64,000 nucleotides of DNA, taken from the NCBI RefSeq assembly GCF_013449375.1, contig NZ_JACDRR010000009.1, forward strand, positions 62,001 to 126,000, in the 5' to 3' direction. Source of the stretch: Pectobacterium sp. CFBP8739. GTDB lineage: Bacteria > Pseudomonadota > Gammaproteobacteria > Enterobacterales > Enterobacteriaceae. This document shows positions 1 through 8,843 of this stretch, piece by piece. The notes under the pieces are model-generated. The model did no database searches. It saw only the letters and a list, made by a program, of their open reading frames with translations, and was not told the origin of the DNA. A program made the translations under genes and the position numbers. Position 1 is the first letter of the stretch. Every line of letters begins with the position of its first letter.

Positions 1-362
1 TGGGCGCGATACAGCAGCCACTCACCTTTATCGGTCGTCAAACGCTCAGCCTGCTCAACAGTGATGCCACAACCACGCGCCCAACCCTCTGCCGCTTTGG
101 TTGGTTTACCTTCAGCATCAAACGCTTGGGCTATCGCCGGGCCGCGTTTTTCTACTTCACGATCGGGCTGAGAAGCGCTTAAGCGTGCCACTTTCAGCGC
201 CAGACGACGCGGCGCAGCAAACCAGCTCACCTCACCATGCGCCAGATTGGCGGCATCTAGCTCCGCCGTGAAATTAGCGGCAAAGGATTCTGCCAGATTA
301 CGGAGAGCCTTCGGCGGCAGCTCTTCCGTGCCAATTTCCACCAGAAAAGTCTTGTCAGTCAT
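1..362 (-). CDS. glyS: Glycyl-tRNA synthetase beta subunit, N-terminal part (cut by window edge)
   Basis: Only the first 120 or so residues are present; the gene runs off the left edge. The N-terminus ([20 protein letters not shown]) is the typical GlyS start, with the GTEELPPK motif shared by bacterial beta subunits. GlyS pairs with GlyQ as an alpha2beta2 enzyme that charges tRNA-Gly; the beta subunit supplies tRNA recognition. It starts 9 bases after the glyQ stop, so the two are one operon read leftward. The call rests on the N-terminus and on the glyQ neighbour. Confidence 0.96.
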   Translation of the reverse strand, partial: MTDKTFLVEIGTEELPPKALRNLAESFAANFTAELDAANLAHGEVSWFAAPRRLALKVARLSASQPDREVEKRGPAIAQAFDAEGKPTKAAEGWARGCGITVEQAERLTTDKGEWLLYRA

Positions 363-371
363 GGCTGCCTC

Positions 372-1286
372 TTAGCTCTCTTTCTTATTGCACATCGGGA
401 AACCCAGTGCCTCACGCGAGGCATAGTAGGCTTCCGCAACCGCTTTGGTCAGGGTACGAATACGCAGAATGTAGCGCTGGCGTTCAGTCACCGAGATCGC
501 TTTACGCGCGTCCAGCAGGTTAAAGCTGTGCGCCGCTTTCAGAATGCGTTCGTAAGCCGGTAAAGGCAGCGGTTTTTCCAGCGCCAGCAGGTGCTGCGCT
601 TCTTTCTCGTATTGCTCGAAACAGCTGAACAGGAAATCGACATCAGCGTGTTCAAAGTTATAGGTCGACTGCTCGACTTCGTTTTGATGGAACACGTCAC
701 CGTAGGTGGTTTTACCTAACGGGCCATCGCTCCAGACCAGATCGTAAACACTATCAACGCCTTGGATGTACATCGCCAGACGTTCAAGACCATAGGTGAT
801 CTCACCCGTCACCGGTTTACATTCCAAACCGCCAACCTGCTGGAAGTAGGTAAACTGCGTGACTTCCATACCGTTCAGCCAGACTTCCCAGCCCAAACCC
901 CAGGCACCCAGCGTCGGGTTTTCCCAGTTGTCTTCCACGAAGCGGATATCGTGAATGGTCGGATCCATACCCAGCTCTTTCAGAGAACCGAGGTACAGCT
1001 CCTGAATATTGTCCGGTGATGGCTTAATGACGACCTGAAACTGGTAATAGTGCTGTAAGCGGTTCGGGTTTTCGCCGTAGCGCCCATCGGTCGGACGACG
1101 AGAAGGCTGCACATAAGCAGCGGCCATGGGCTCCGGCCCCAGTGCCCGCAGGCAAGTCATAGGATGTGAGGTGCCTGCGCCGACTTCCATGTCCAATGGT
1201 TGAACAATGGTGCAGCCCTGGCGAGCCCAGTAATCCTGTAATGTCAGGATCAGGCCCTGGAAGGTCTTGGTATCAAACTTTTGCAT
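372..1286 (-). CDS. glyQ: Glycyl-tRNA synthetase alpha subunit
   Basis: Encodes 304 residues, the usual length for GlyQ (303 in E. coli). This is the catalytic class II subunit that activates glycine and transfers it to tRNA-Gly together with GlyS. The protein begins [20 protein letters not shown] and contains the conserved stretches [19 protein letters not shown] and [15 protein letters not shown] longer in-frame reading back to 1403 exists, but its extra 39 residues ([11 protein letters not shown]...) resemble no GlyQ, so the internal ATG is taken. It is the first gene of glyQ-glyS; the TSUP permease gene upstream points the same way but is separated by 126 bp. Confidence 0.98.
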   Translation of the reverse strand: MQKFDTKTFQGLILTLQDYWARQGCTIVQPLDMEVGAGTSHPMTCLRALGPEPMAAAYVQPSRRPTDGRYGENPNRLQHYYQFQVVIKPSPDNIQELYLGSLKELGMDPTIHDIRFVEDNWENPTLGAWGLGWEVWLNGMEVTQFTYFQQVGGLECKPVTGEITYGLERLAMYIQGVDSVYDLVWSDGPLGKTTYGDVFHQNEVEQSTYNFEHADVDFLFSCFEQYEKEAQHLLALEKPLPLPAYERILKAAHSFNLLDARKAISVTERQRYILRIRTLTKAVAEAYYASREALGFPMCNKKES

Positions 1287-1412
1287 GTTGGATTCGCGCG
1301 CGATACAAGTGGATTTATAAGGAATGCGCCAGTATACCCTCTGACCGCCAGATATACAGCCAGAATGCGGTAACAAGTGCAAATCCCCGTCATCATCTTT
1401 CAAATTTCAGGA

Positions 1413-2219
1413 TCAGCCGGAAAAAACGGTCTGCAACATCTTCAGGCTCAGCAGCAACAGCAGCGCCGCAAAAGCTTTTTTCAACGTCGCGACAGGCAGA
1501 CGATGCGCCAGACGCGCCCCGACAGGTGCGGTGAAAAAACTGACGGCGGAAATCAGGAAAACGGCAGGCAGAGAAACATAGCCGATGCTGTAGTCGGGCA
1601 GCCCCGTCGCTGACCAACCATTAATCATGTAACCCAGCGCACCGGAAAGCGCGATCGGTAACCCAACCGCCGCGGATGTACCAATCGCCTGCTGAATACG
1701 GACGTTGCACCACGTCAGGAACGGCACCGTGAGCGACCCGCCGCCGATCGCCACCAGCGCCGAAATGCTGCCAATCACCAATCCCGCCAGCGAAACGCCA
1801 GCTGTTCCGGGCAACTGACGCTGCGGTTTTGGCTTGATATTCAGCACCATTTGCAACGAAACGTAAGCCATAAAGCAGGAGAAAAAGATCGCCAACGCCC
1901 GCGTCGGCAATAGCGTCGCCAGCCAGGTGGCCGCGAATGTCCCAATCAGGATAGCGGGCGTAATCCGCATCACCACAGGCCATAGCACCGCCTGATGTTG
2001 ATGGTGCGTGCGCAAGCTGGAAATCGCCGTGACGACAATCGCCGCCATTGATGTGCCCAACGCCAAATGTACCAAATGGGTATTCTCCACCCCCTGCGCG
2101 GCAAACAGCGCCGTCAACACAGGCACCATAATACCGCCACCGCCAATGCCCAATAAGCCCGCCATAAAGCCTACCACCGCGCCTAATGCCAGATAGGCTG
2201 CAATCCACTCCACTGCCAT
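1413..2219 (-). CDS. TSUP-family permease (TauE/SafE, YfcA-like)
   Basis: A 268-residue inner-membrane protein of the sulfite exporter TauE/SafE (TSUP) family. It shows the family's internal duplication: a glycine-rich hairpin GLLGIGGGGIMVPVL near residues 22-36 and a second copy ALVAIGGGSLTVPFL near residues 158-172, each followed by hydrophobic helices (about eight in all). Members move sulfite, sulfoacetate or other small organosulfur or carboxylate anions; the substrate here cannot be read from sequence. A purine-rich GGGG lies about 8 nt before the ATG. It stands alone between glyQ and the divergent tag gene. Confidence 0.88.
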   Translation of the reverse strand: MAVEWIAAYLALGAVVGFMAGLLGIGGGGIMVPVLTALFAAQGVENTHLVHLALGTSMAAIVVTAISSLRTHHQHQAVLWPVVMRITPAILIGTFAATWLATLLPTRALAIFFSCFMAYVSLQMVLNIKPKPQRQLPGTAGVSLAGLVIGSISALVAIGGGSLTVPFLTWCNVRIQQAIGTSAAVGLPIALSGALGYMINGWSATGLPDYSIGYVSLPAVFLISAVSFFTAPVGARLAHRLPVATLKKAFAALLLLLSLKMLQTVFSG

Positions 2220-2489
2220 TCCCTGTACCCCTGTCGATGCTTTTCTTATGATTGATTAAACCGCTTTGAACTAATACACAGCCCTGAGCGAATAAACAGC
2301 CCTGATCTGCTGGCAAAACATTATTCATGATTCCACGACGACTTTCCGCCTCATCCGCACACCGCCGTTCATATCTGCGAGCATGCCCGCAAAATACTGG
2401 CTTTACATACAGTACAATCAACGCCATGATCACACCATATTGCGACAGACCACTTTACAATGAACGGCACACGCTATCAGGAGAAAGGC

Positions 2490-3053
2490 ATGCAACGCTG
2501 CGGCTGGGTTACACAAGACACCTTATATCAGGAGTACCACGATAACGAGTGGGGAAAACCCTGCACCGACAGCCAGAAGCTGTTTGAGTTACTGTGTCTG
2601 GAAGGCCAGCAGGCAGGGCTTTCCTGGATCACGGTGCTGAAAAAACGCGAACACTATCGCCGTTGCTTCCATCAGTTTAACCCTGAGCGAGTGGCGCAAA
2701 TGACGCAGGATGACGTAGATCGGCTGGTGCAAGATAGCGGCATTATCCGTCATCGCGGCAAAATCGAGGCGATTATTAGCAACGCAAAAGCGTGGGTGGC
2801 GATGGAAAGTCAGGGAGAGCGCTTCTCGCACTTTATTTGGTCCTTTGTCGAACACCAGCCGCGTCTCAATCACCCCGTTTCACTTGCAGAAGTCCCCGCC
2901 AAAACGGATGTTTCAGACGCCATGTCCAAAGCCCTGAAGAAACGCGGCTTCAAATTTATCGGCTCGACTATCTGCTATGCCTTCATGCAAGCAGGTGGAT
3001 TGGTCAATGACCATGTCACCGACTGTTTTTGTCATCAGGAAAGCGCGTCATGA
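2490..3053 (+). CDS. tag: DNA-3-methyladenine glycosylase I
   Basis: Encodes 187 residues, the same length as E. coli Tag, a constitutive base-excision enzyme that removes 3-methyladenine from alkylated DNA. The zinc-snap residues known from E. coli Tag are all in place: Cys4, His17, His175 and Cys179. The family signature HDNEWGKP (residues 17-24) and the helix-hairpin-helix region with LVQDSGIIRHRGKIEA are present. The chosen ATG follows a good ribosome site (AGGAGAAAGG); an upstream in-frame ATG at 2460 lacks one. Its stop overlaps the next start (ATGA), coupling it to a damaged yiaC-like gene as in the E. coli tag-yiaC pair. Confidence 0.97.
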   Translation: MQRCGWVTQDTLYQEYHDNEWGKPCTDSQKLFELLCLEGQQAGLSWITVLKKREHYRRCFHQFNPERVAQMTQDDVDRLVQDSGIIRHRGKIEAIISNAKAWVAMESQGERFSHFIWSFVEHQPRLNHPVSLAEVPAKTDVSDAMSKALKKRGFKFIGSTICYAFMQAGGLVNDHVTDCFCHQESAS

Positions 3054-3295
3054 TCCGCCCTTACTGCGCCCGCGATCTCGAACCGCTGATGCCGCACGTT
3101 CAGGCGCAGTTCACCTTGCTCACCCTAGAAGGGTATCAGCAGAATACGCGCGCCTGCCAGTTCTACCATAAGCAGGGATTTGTCGTCGTTGAGGAAAACG
3201 TCAATCAGGATACGCAGGCCACGGCACTGATCATGCAATGGGCAAACGAGGGAGCAGCTCATGCCACTCCCCCTGGTTCAGTCGATCACCGCTGA
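3050..3295 (+). pseudogene. YiaC-like GNAT acetyltransferase with internal deletion
   Basis: An 81-codon reading frame that starts inside the tag stop codon (ATGA). The first ~20 residues (MIRPYCARDLEPLMPHV) look like the beginning of a GNAT enzyme, and residues ~25-66 (EGYQQNTRACQFYHKQGFVVVEE ... ALIMQW) match the end of a YiaC-type N-acetyltransferase (E. coli YiaC ends ...NFYQAQGF...IMSW). The ~60 residues between, which hold the acetyl-CoA loop (Q/RxxGxG/A), are missing. A full YiaC is about 146 residues. The position after tag is where yiaC sits in E. coli. It is most likely non-functional. Confidence 0.72.
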
Positions 3296-3315
3296 ATCAT
3301 CGACTCAGCGGAATA

Positions 3316-5277
3316 TCAGAACGTTGTCCAGTTATCGCTGCCGTTATCCCGCGATGCGAGCGTCGGAAGACGAGCCGTCGGCTTATTACCCGAGTTACCG
3401 TTACCGCTACCCGAACCTTGCAGTCTTGACAAACCAGCAACATCCGCATCAGATATGTGGAAAACCGACATCAGTTTTGCCAGCGTCGAGGCCTGTTCCT
3501 GCAACGAGTTCGCCGCGACGGAGGATTCGCTCACCATGGCGGCATTCTGCTGAATAGTGGTATCCATTTCAGCCACTGCACTGCCGATTTGCGCAATCCC
3601 ACGGCTTTGTTCATCCGATGCCGAAGAGATCTCCCCCATGATGTCATTCACACGGCTGACGGAAGCCACAATGTCATCCATCGTCGTTCCCGCCCGAGAA
3701 ACCAGTTCCGTCCCGGCATCGACGCGGGAAACCGATTCTGAGATCAGGCTTTCGATCTCTTTTGCCGCCTGTGAACTACGCTGCGCAAGGCTACGAACTT
3801 CACTGGCTACCACGGCAAATCCCCGCCCTTGCTCACCGGCACGCGCCGCTTCCACCGCGGCATTCAATGCCAAAATATTGGTCTGGAAAGCGATGCTATT
3901 AATCACCGTCGTGATATCAGAGATCTTCTTCGAACTCCCTGAGATATCGCTCATGGTGTTAATTACACGGTTAATAATCTCTCCACCGCGATTGGCGTTG
4001 GTTGAAGCTTCTCCGGCAATCTGGCTAGCATGTCGGGCATTATCGGCGTTATTTTTCACCGTAGCCGTTAACTCTTCCATGCTGGCTGCGGTTTCTACAA
4101 TCGCCGCCGATTGCTGCTCGGTACGCGATGACAAATCATTGTTGCCCGCGGCGATGTCAGAAGAAGCACTTTCAACACTGTACACACTTTGACGAATATC
4201 GGTCATTAAATGGCGTAATTTCTCCGTCATCACCATCATCGCCGTCGTGAGTTGCCCCAGTTCATCATGCCGTTCTACCGTGACATTGGCGGACAGATCG
4301 CCGCCCGCAATGCGTTCCGCCAGCTTCAGGTTGGTGATAATGGGTCGGGTAATTTGTCGGGTGACAGACCAGGCGACCAATAAACCGAATACGATGGCAA
4401 TCGCTCCGAGAATCAGCGTTTGCAGTACAGAGCTATTGATAATGTCATCATTCTTCGTGCCGAGCTTTTGCAGAATACTGCCGATATCGCTCGTCATTCT
4501 GTCTCCGGTTGCCCGAAATTTAACATCTATCGCCTTTAACTGACCCTGCTGTGTGTAATATTGCTCTGCCTTTTGATGGTAATTTTCAAAAGCTTGCCAA
4601 AAAGAATCAACGCTACGACGGCGGTCGCCACTGACCGACGACGCCAGCGCATCGTAGGATGCCTTCGAGGCAGCATAGACCTGTTTCTGTGCATTAAACG
4701 CGGCTTCGCTGTTCTCTTTTTGTAAGATATAAGTGCTGTTGACTAGCTTCATGAACAGTAGTGAGAAGGCTTCCTTCTGCATAGATAACGCGGTTTCATC
4801 CGTATTAACGGTGAAATTGGTCATAAATGCGGTTAGTGCATCGGAGGCATTCAACTGGTTGATTTGCTTTGCCGTATTGATCACTGCGTTGGCGGCAGCT
4901 TTCAGGGTATTCAGATCGGCATCATAATCGACAAAATCCTGATCAAGTTTTTTAAAATCGGCAAGATACCCTTCTTCCCACGAGAGGGCTTTGGCTTTTT
5001 CTTTCTGCTGGTTTGCCTGATTAATATAGGTACTCAGATTCTTGATATTGTCATCCGCAAAGGTGAAGGAATACTTTACCCTCGCCATTTTTGACTGATC
5101 AAGATAATGGTTCATTTCATTCAGCATTGTCGTTTTAACATACAGATCATGAATGATGAAAAACCGTATCGCACCAACGCCAGACGCGATCATCACCAGC
5201 AACAGAACAATACCGAAACCGCCATACAGCTTATGAGACACCTTGAGGTTACTCATAATCCTAGTAAAAAAATGCAT
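3316..5277 (-). CDS. Methyl-accepting chemotaxis protein with C-terminal NWTTF tether
   Basis: A transmembrane chemoreceptor of about 653 residues. TM1 lies near residues 17-38, followed by a long helical periplasmic region of about 245 residues (the size of helical bimodular, HBM, sensors rather than a single four-helix bundle), TM2 near 284-306, a HAMP domain, and the conserved signalling hairpin ([20 protein letters not shown]). The protein ends in a Gly/Ser/Asn linker and the pentapeptide NWTTF, which fits the NWxxF tether that recruits CheR and CheB. The ligand is unknown. The ATG at 5277 follows GGGGGCGGA; 5256 (MSNLKVSHK) or 5295 are alternatives. A FliA-type promoter lies upstream. 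Confidence 0.95.
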   Translation of the reverse strand: MHFFTRIMSNLKVSHKLYGGFGIVLLLVMIASGVGAIRFFIIHDLYVKTTMLNEMNHYLDQSKMARVKYSFTFADDNIKNLSTYINQANQQKEKAKALSWEEGYLADFKKLDQDFVDYDADLNTLKAAANAVINTAKQINQLNASDALTAFMTNFTVNTDETALSMQKEAFSLLFMKLVNSTYILQKENSEAAFNAQKQVYAASKASYDALASSVSGDRRRSVDSFWQAFENYHQKAEQYYTQQGQLKAIDVKFRATGDRMTSDIGSILQKLGTKNDDIINSSVLQTLILGAIAIVFGLLVAWSVTRQITRPIITNLKLAERIAGGDLSANVTVERHDELGQLTTAMMVMTEKLRHLMTDIRQSVYSVESASSDIAAGNNDLSSRTEQQSAAIVETAASMEELTATVKNNADNARHASQIAGEASTNANRGGEIINRVINTMSDISGSSKKISDITTVINSIAFQTNILALNAAVEAARAGEQGRGFAVVASEVRSLAQRSSQAAKEIESLISESVSRVDAGTELVSRAGTTMDDIVASVSRVNDIMGEISSASDEQSRGIAQIGSAVAEMDTTIQQNAAMVSESSVAANSLQEQASTLAKLMSVFHISDADVAGLSRLQGSGSGNGNSGNKPTARLPTLASRDNGSDNWTTF

Positions 5278-5359
5278 TTCCGCCCCCATTAACAAACCGT
5301 GTATAAAACATGATCCTGTCTAAAAAAACACCACATCTAAAGCATCCCCGTAAAGAGGG

Positions 5360-5386
5360 TTATCGGTTTTTAGCGGTAATGCTTTA
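5360..5386 (-). promoter_or_regulatory. Sigma-28 (FliA) promoter for the chemoreceptor
   Basis: Read on the minus strand: TAAAGCAT, 11 bases, then ACCGATAA. The FliA consensus is TAAAGTTT-N11-GCCGATAA, so the -10 matches 7 of 8, the -35 core TAAAG is intact, and the spacer length is exact. It lies about 83 bp before the chemoreceptor start, which places that gene in the late flagellar/chemotaxis regulon. Confidence 0.85.
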
Positions 5387-5616
5387 CCCGAAAATGAGTG
5401 ATAATAATCACAAAGGAAATATATTAATCAAGGCATAAAAACTCACGCTAAGCGCTTGTATGCGATCGTTCATCCTATTCATCGTGCAAATCCCCCATTA
5501 ATCGCGGTTAACCTTGGGCAGATGCGGGGGCGGTATCGCTTGCAGTCTCCCGCCAGCTACGCGATTATTCGATGAGCTATTTCTACGTTAACTTACTTAA
5601 TCTGCTGGAGTTTGTG
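5387..5616. other. Intergenic remainder between the chemoreceptor promoter and ghrB
   Basis: About 230 bp between divergent genes, AT-rich at its left end. Apart from the ribosome site (CTGGAG) just before ghrB I see no RNA gene, repeat or small reading frame worth calling. Confidence 0.5.
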
Positions 5617-6579
5617 ATGAAACCTAGCGTTATCCTGTATAAAAAAATTGCTGACGACCTACGTGTTCGTCTAGACCAACACTTCACCGTCACTGAACTT
5701 GACGCCTTTCCCTCCCTCGACCATCCTGCTCTGGCAACGGCCGAAGGCATCATCGGTTCCGGTGGTAACGTCGATAAAGACTTCCTGCAACACGCTCCAC
5801 GTTTACGTGCGGCGTCCACCATTTCTGTCGGTTACGACAACTTTGACGTCGACGCACTGAATGAAAAAGGGGTGATTCTCATGCATACCCCAACCGTGCT
5901 GACGGAAACCGTGGCAGATACCGTTCTGGCGCTAATGCTCGCCAGCGCGCGTCGGGTCGTGGAAGTGGCCGAACGCGTTAAAGCAGGCGAATGGAAAGGT
6001 GGCGTTGACAGCGACTGGTTTGGCACTGACGTTCACCATAAGACCATCGGCATTCTGGGGATGGGCCGCATCGGTCTGGCCGTCGCACAACGCGCTCACT
6101 TTGGTTTCAGCATGCCGGTGCTGTACAACGCACGCCGCCATCATGCCGAAGCAGAACAGCGCTTTAATGCCCGTCACTGCGATCTCGATACGCTCTTGGC
6201 CGAGTCTGATTTCCTCTGTATCACGCTGCCGCTCACGGCGGAAACGCATCATCTGATTGGGCGCGAGCAGCTGGCAAAAATGAAACCCAGCGCCATTTTG
6301 ATTAATATCGGTCGTGGTGCCGTCGTAGATGAAGACGCGCTGACGGAAGCCTTGGTGAAAGGAACCATTCAGGGCGCAGGCTTGGACGTGTTTGTCAAAG
6401 AACCGCTGCCCGTCGATTCCCCGCTGCTGGATTTACCTAACGTTGTGGCGCTGCCGCATATCGGTTCCGCCACGCACGAAACACGTTATGGCATGGCTGC
6501 CTGCGCCGTTGACAATCTGATTGCCGCCCTGAGCGGTCAGGTAAAAGAAAACTGCGTGAATCCGCAGGTTTTGAAGTAG
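5617..6579 (+). CDS. ghrB: Glyoxylate/hydroxypyruvate reductase B (2-hydroxyacid dehydrogenase)
   Basis: A 320-residue D-isomer-specific 2-hydroxyacid dehydrogenase. GhrB reduces glyoxylate to glycolate and hydroxypyruvate to D-glycerate with NADPH, and also acts on 2-ketogluconate (TkrA). The Rossmann fingerprint [13 protein letters not shown] lies near residues 149-161. The catalytic triad is visible as Arg in [10 protein letters not shown], Glu in VFVKEPLP and His in LPHIGSAT. The protein starts [11 protein letters not shown], as other GhrB do, after a CTGGAG ribosome site; an upstream in-frame ATG adds 15 unlikely residues. ghrB lies near glyS-glyQ in E. coli too, so the neighbourhood is partly conserved. 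Confidence 0.93.
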   Translation: MKPSVILYKKIADDLRVRLDQHFTVTELDAFPSLDHPALATAEGIIGSGGNVDKDFLQHAPRLRAASTISVGYDNFDVDALNEKGVILMHTPTVLTETVADTVLALMLASARRVVEVAERVKAGEWKGGVDSDWFGTDVHHKTIGILGMGRIGLAVAQRAHFGFSMPVLYNARRHHAEAEQRFNARHCDLDTLLAESDFLCITLPLTAETHHLIGREQLAKMKPSAILINIGRGAVVDEDALTEALVKGTIQGAGLDVFVKEPLPVDSPLLDLPNVVALPHIGSATHETRYGMAACAVDNLIAALSGQVKENCVNPQVLK

Positions 6580-6586
6580 CCCTCAG

Positions 6587-6823
6587 TCAATCATCGGCGG
6601 TGATTTAGGCATCGGGCAAAGTCCGCGCTGGCAGCCGATTATCGATTTCTCGGCACGCCTTTCCGCCACGCCCGCACAGGTCAACGCCAACGACCTGAAG
6701 CAGTTGCAAGAGCAAGGGTTAGATACGCTGGAGATTGTCGATGTGGTGCAGTCGGCCGCCTTCTTCTCATGAGCCAACCGACTGATGCTCACGCTGGGCG
6801 AACCGTTCTGGCCGGAGCATTAA
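6587..6823 (+). pseudogene. Remnant of a CMD-family (peroxidase-related, YciW-like) protein
   Basis: In one frame the DNA reads an open C-terminal protein segment with no start codon or 5' half: ...SPRWQPIIDFSARLS... EIVDVVQSAAFFS-stop-ANRLMLTLGEPFWPEH-stop. The pattern AAFFSWANRLMLTLGEP is typical of the end of carboxymuconolactone-decarboxylase-like, peroxidase-related proteins; here the Trp codon TGG has become TGA at 6770-6772 and coding resumes in frame to a TAA at 6821-6823. The gene is both truncated at the 5' side, immediately after ghrB, and carries a nonsense mutation. The family call is from memory of the motif. Confidence 0.7.
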
Positions 6824-6865
6824 TATTCAAGCGGTCTGTTTACTAAGATAGTGAAACAGACCGCA

Positions 6866-7498
6866 CTACCGCCGAGAAAGCGCCAGGCGCGCAGCGAAGG
6901 CCAGAAAGACAACGCCCGTCGTTCGGTCCATCCATTTCACGACCGAGCCTCGACGCAGAAAACGCGACAGCGGGCGCGTCGCAGCAATAAGCGCACATGA
7001 CCACAGGGTACAGAGAAAGACATGAATAAGAACAAGCAGATAAGTCCATAGCACAACAGAATGGCCTGCGGGAATAAACTGCGGCAAGAATGAAACGTAA
7101 AACACACCAATTTTCGGATTGAGCACATTCCCCAGCATACCACGGAGAAACCAGTTTTGGTGCTTCGATGCGTCTTCCGACGCCCCCATCACCAATTCGT
7201 TCCTCGGTTTTAGAACCATTTGCAATCCCAGCCAGCAGAGATACGCCGCACCACACCATTTCAGGATGTTATAGGCCATCTCCGATGCGGCAATCAGCGT
7301 ACCCAAACTAAACGCCACCATCGCCCCCCAAGTCAAGCAACCTGCTTGAACACCAAACGCGGCATGAAGGGCTTTCTTACTCCCTTCAACGGCTGCGGTG
7401 CGTAAAACTAATGCGGTATCTAGGCCCGGCGTCAGGGTCAACAGCGCCGCAGCGAATGTAAAAGCCATCAGCGATTCGGTCAGGGTCACGGTAATCAT
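6866..7498 (-). CDS. LysE/RhtB-family amino-acid exporter
   Basis: A 210-residue inner-membrane protein with the LysE/RhtB profile: an N-terminal helix followed by the signature TPGLDTALVLRTA near residues 22-34, a glycine-containing second helix (HAAFGVQAGCLTWG), the conserved segment GMLGNVLNPKIGVFYVSFLPQF, and about six hydrophobic segments. Family members export homoserine, threonine, lysine or related compounds by proton antiport; the substrate cannot be told here. The ATG at 7498 follows TTGGAGT; the in-frame upstream ATG at 7552 adds residues with no match to the family. Confidence 0.9.
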   Translation of the reverse strand: MITVTLTESLMAFTFAAALLTLTPGLDTALVLRTAAVEGSKKALHAAFGVQAGCLTWGAMVAFSLGTLIAASEMAYNILKWCGAAYLCWLGLQMVLKPRNELVMGASEDASKHQNWFLRGMLGNVLNPKIGVFYVSFLPQFIPAGHSVVLWTYLLVLIHVFLCTLWSCALIAATRPLSRFLRRGSVVKWMDRTTGVVFLAFAARLALSRR

Positions 7499-7747
7499 TA
7501 CTCCAACAGGGAATACAAACGCCCTCTTTGGCGTTCCATGGGAACAACACAAAATTGAGAGTGATATTCAGGTGAAATCAATCTTACTGAACGACTACGG
7601 TAGCATGCGATGGAATCTTGCCATATCCAATAACGCCTTTTCAGCCATATCAAATAATGATAAATCAACAACGGCATCAGATACGGCAATCAGCGTGTAG
7701 GGAGAAGTCACGGGCATGCTGATGAGGAGATAACAGAGAAATAAGCA

Positions 7748-7768
7748 CAGGAGGGGATTACCCTCCTG
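7748..7768 (-). terminator. Hairpin after the siderophore-interacting protein gene
   Basis: CAGGAGGG and CCCTCCTG form an 8-bp stem with a 5-base loop, about 10 bp past the stop of the leftward reductase gene. On the plus strand it is followed by a T-rich run. Beyond it, as far as the LysE start, I see no gene. Confidence 0.5.
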
Positions 7769-7778
7769 ACGTTTTCTT

Positions 7779-8684
7779 TTAGCGATGGGACCAGTACGCC
7801 ATAAAGTTGATCGTCTCTTTATCGAGGTGGCGTTCGTCGAGCAGATAACGACGCAACCGTTTGATGGCAGAAGACTCGCCTGCCGCCCAGGCGTAAAACG
7901 GACAATGCGCCGTTGCCCGCTCCCACAGTAATTCGTCTTCCGGCGTTTCCTGTGCGATTTCATCACTGTTGGTACAAGCGCTGGCGGGAAGCGTCACGTC
8001 CTGTTGCACCGCAGCCAGCAGGCGTTCACCCCATACGGCGCTACCCGTTTCCTCCCGTGGCAGCCAGTGAATCTGGGCAAACGGGAAATTGCCCGAGGTC
8101 ACGCAGTCAGCCGATTTCGGCACTTCAAAAAAAGCCTGCACCGACGGCGGAGAAGGTTGACTCGCTAACTGTTCGAGAATCCCCATGGCCGCTGGCAGCG
8201 CCGTTTCATCCGCAATCAGCAGCACCTGCTCAACGCCCTCGTGTGGTGCCCACTCATAGCCGCCGCTATCGCCATCCGCTTCCGCATTGGGCGCGACAAT
8301 CTGTAGCGTATCGCCCGGCTTAGCATGATTCGCCCAGCTTGAGGCCGGCCCAGTATCACCATGCAGCACAAAATCGATCGCCGCCTGCTGTGATTCACGT
8401 GAGACGGAGCGCAGCGTATAGGTACGTAAAATCGGGCGACGCTCGCGCGGTAGCGCCAGATAGTCCTGATACCAAGTATCGCTCACGGCCATCGGCGTCA
8501 GTTCCCCGCTTTCACTGGCGAACAGCAGCTTGATGCGCTGATCCGGCGCATCCCGTTTCATCTGGCGCACTTCCGACCCAGTGAACACACAGCGAACTAA
8601 TGAAGGGGAGAGTAACGTCTTACTCTCTAAGCGTAAGTTGAACAACCGATAAGCTGAAGACGTTGTACGGGTAGCTAAAGACAT
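7779..8684 (-). CDS. Siderophore-interacting FAD-binding protein (ViuB/SIP family ferric reductase)
   Basis: About 301 residues. SIP proteins are cytoplasmic flavin reductases that release iron from imported ferric siderophores with NAD(P)H. The FAD-binding barrel carries the signature RPILRTYTLR (family RxYTxR) near residues 80-90, followed by FVLHGDTGPASSWANHAKPGD; the C-terminal SIP domain has LLIADETALPAAMGIL and FYAWAAGESSAIKRLRRYL. The start is uncertain: MSLATRTTSSAYRLF at 8684 is chosen by family fit, with an in-frame ATG at 8741 as the alternative; neither has a strong ribosome site. A Fur box lies about 85 bp upstream. The gene stands alone, with no siderophore synthesis or transport genes beside it. 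Confidence 0.9.
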   Translation of the reverse strand: MSLATRTTSSAYRLFNLRLESKTLLSPSLVRCVFTGSEVRQMKRDAPDQRIKLLFASESGELTPMAVSDTWYQDYLALPRERRPILRTYTLRSVSRESQQAAIDFVLHGDTGPASSWANHAKPGDTLQIVAPNAEADGDSGGYEWAPHEGVEQVLLIADETALPAAMGILEQLASQPSPPSVQAFFEVPKSADCVTSGNFPFAQIHWLPREETGSAVWGERLLAAVQQDVTLPASACTNSDEIAQETPEDELLWERATAHCPFYAWAAGESSAIKRLRRYLLDERHLDKETINFMAYWSHR

Positions 8685-8767
8685 AGTGAGAAAACCAGTA
8701 TGTTTTGTAAGGGAAAAGTCATTAATCGGGATAAAACCCATTCACCGCAACTTACCATAAACAAAAC

Positions 8768-8786
8768 ACTAACGATAATCATTATC
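8768..8786 (-). promoter_or_regulatory. Fur box upstream of the siderophore-interacting protein gene
   Basis: The 19-bp site ends in GATAATCATTATC, identical to the right 13 bases of the Fur consensus GATAATGATAATCATTATC; overall 16 of 19 match. It lies in the promoter region of the divergently placed reductase gene, so repression by Fe-Fur is expected. Confidence 0.85.
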
Positions 8787-8843
8787 ACCATTCGGATAGA
8801 TGATTATTCGGCATGCTGTCGTAATGCCCCGCCAGGAGCCCAG

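Noticed and set aside
6770-6772. In-frame TGA as a selenocysteine codon
   Set aside because: Homologues have Trp (TGG) at this place, the gene lacks its 5' half, and no suitable hairpin was seen directly after it.
7498-7778. Small frames between the LysE and siderophore-reductase genes
   Set aside because: They overlap each other on both strands and lack ribosome sites or family resemblance.
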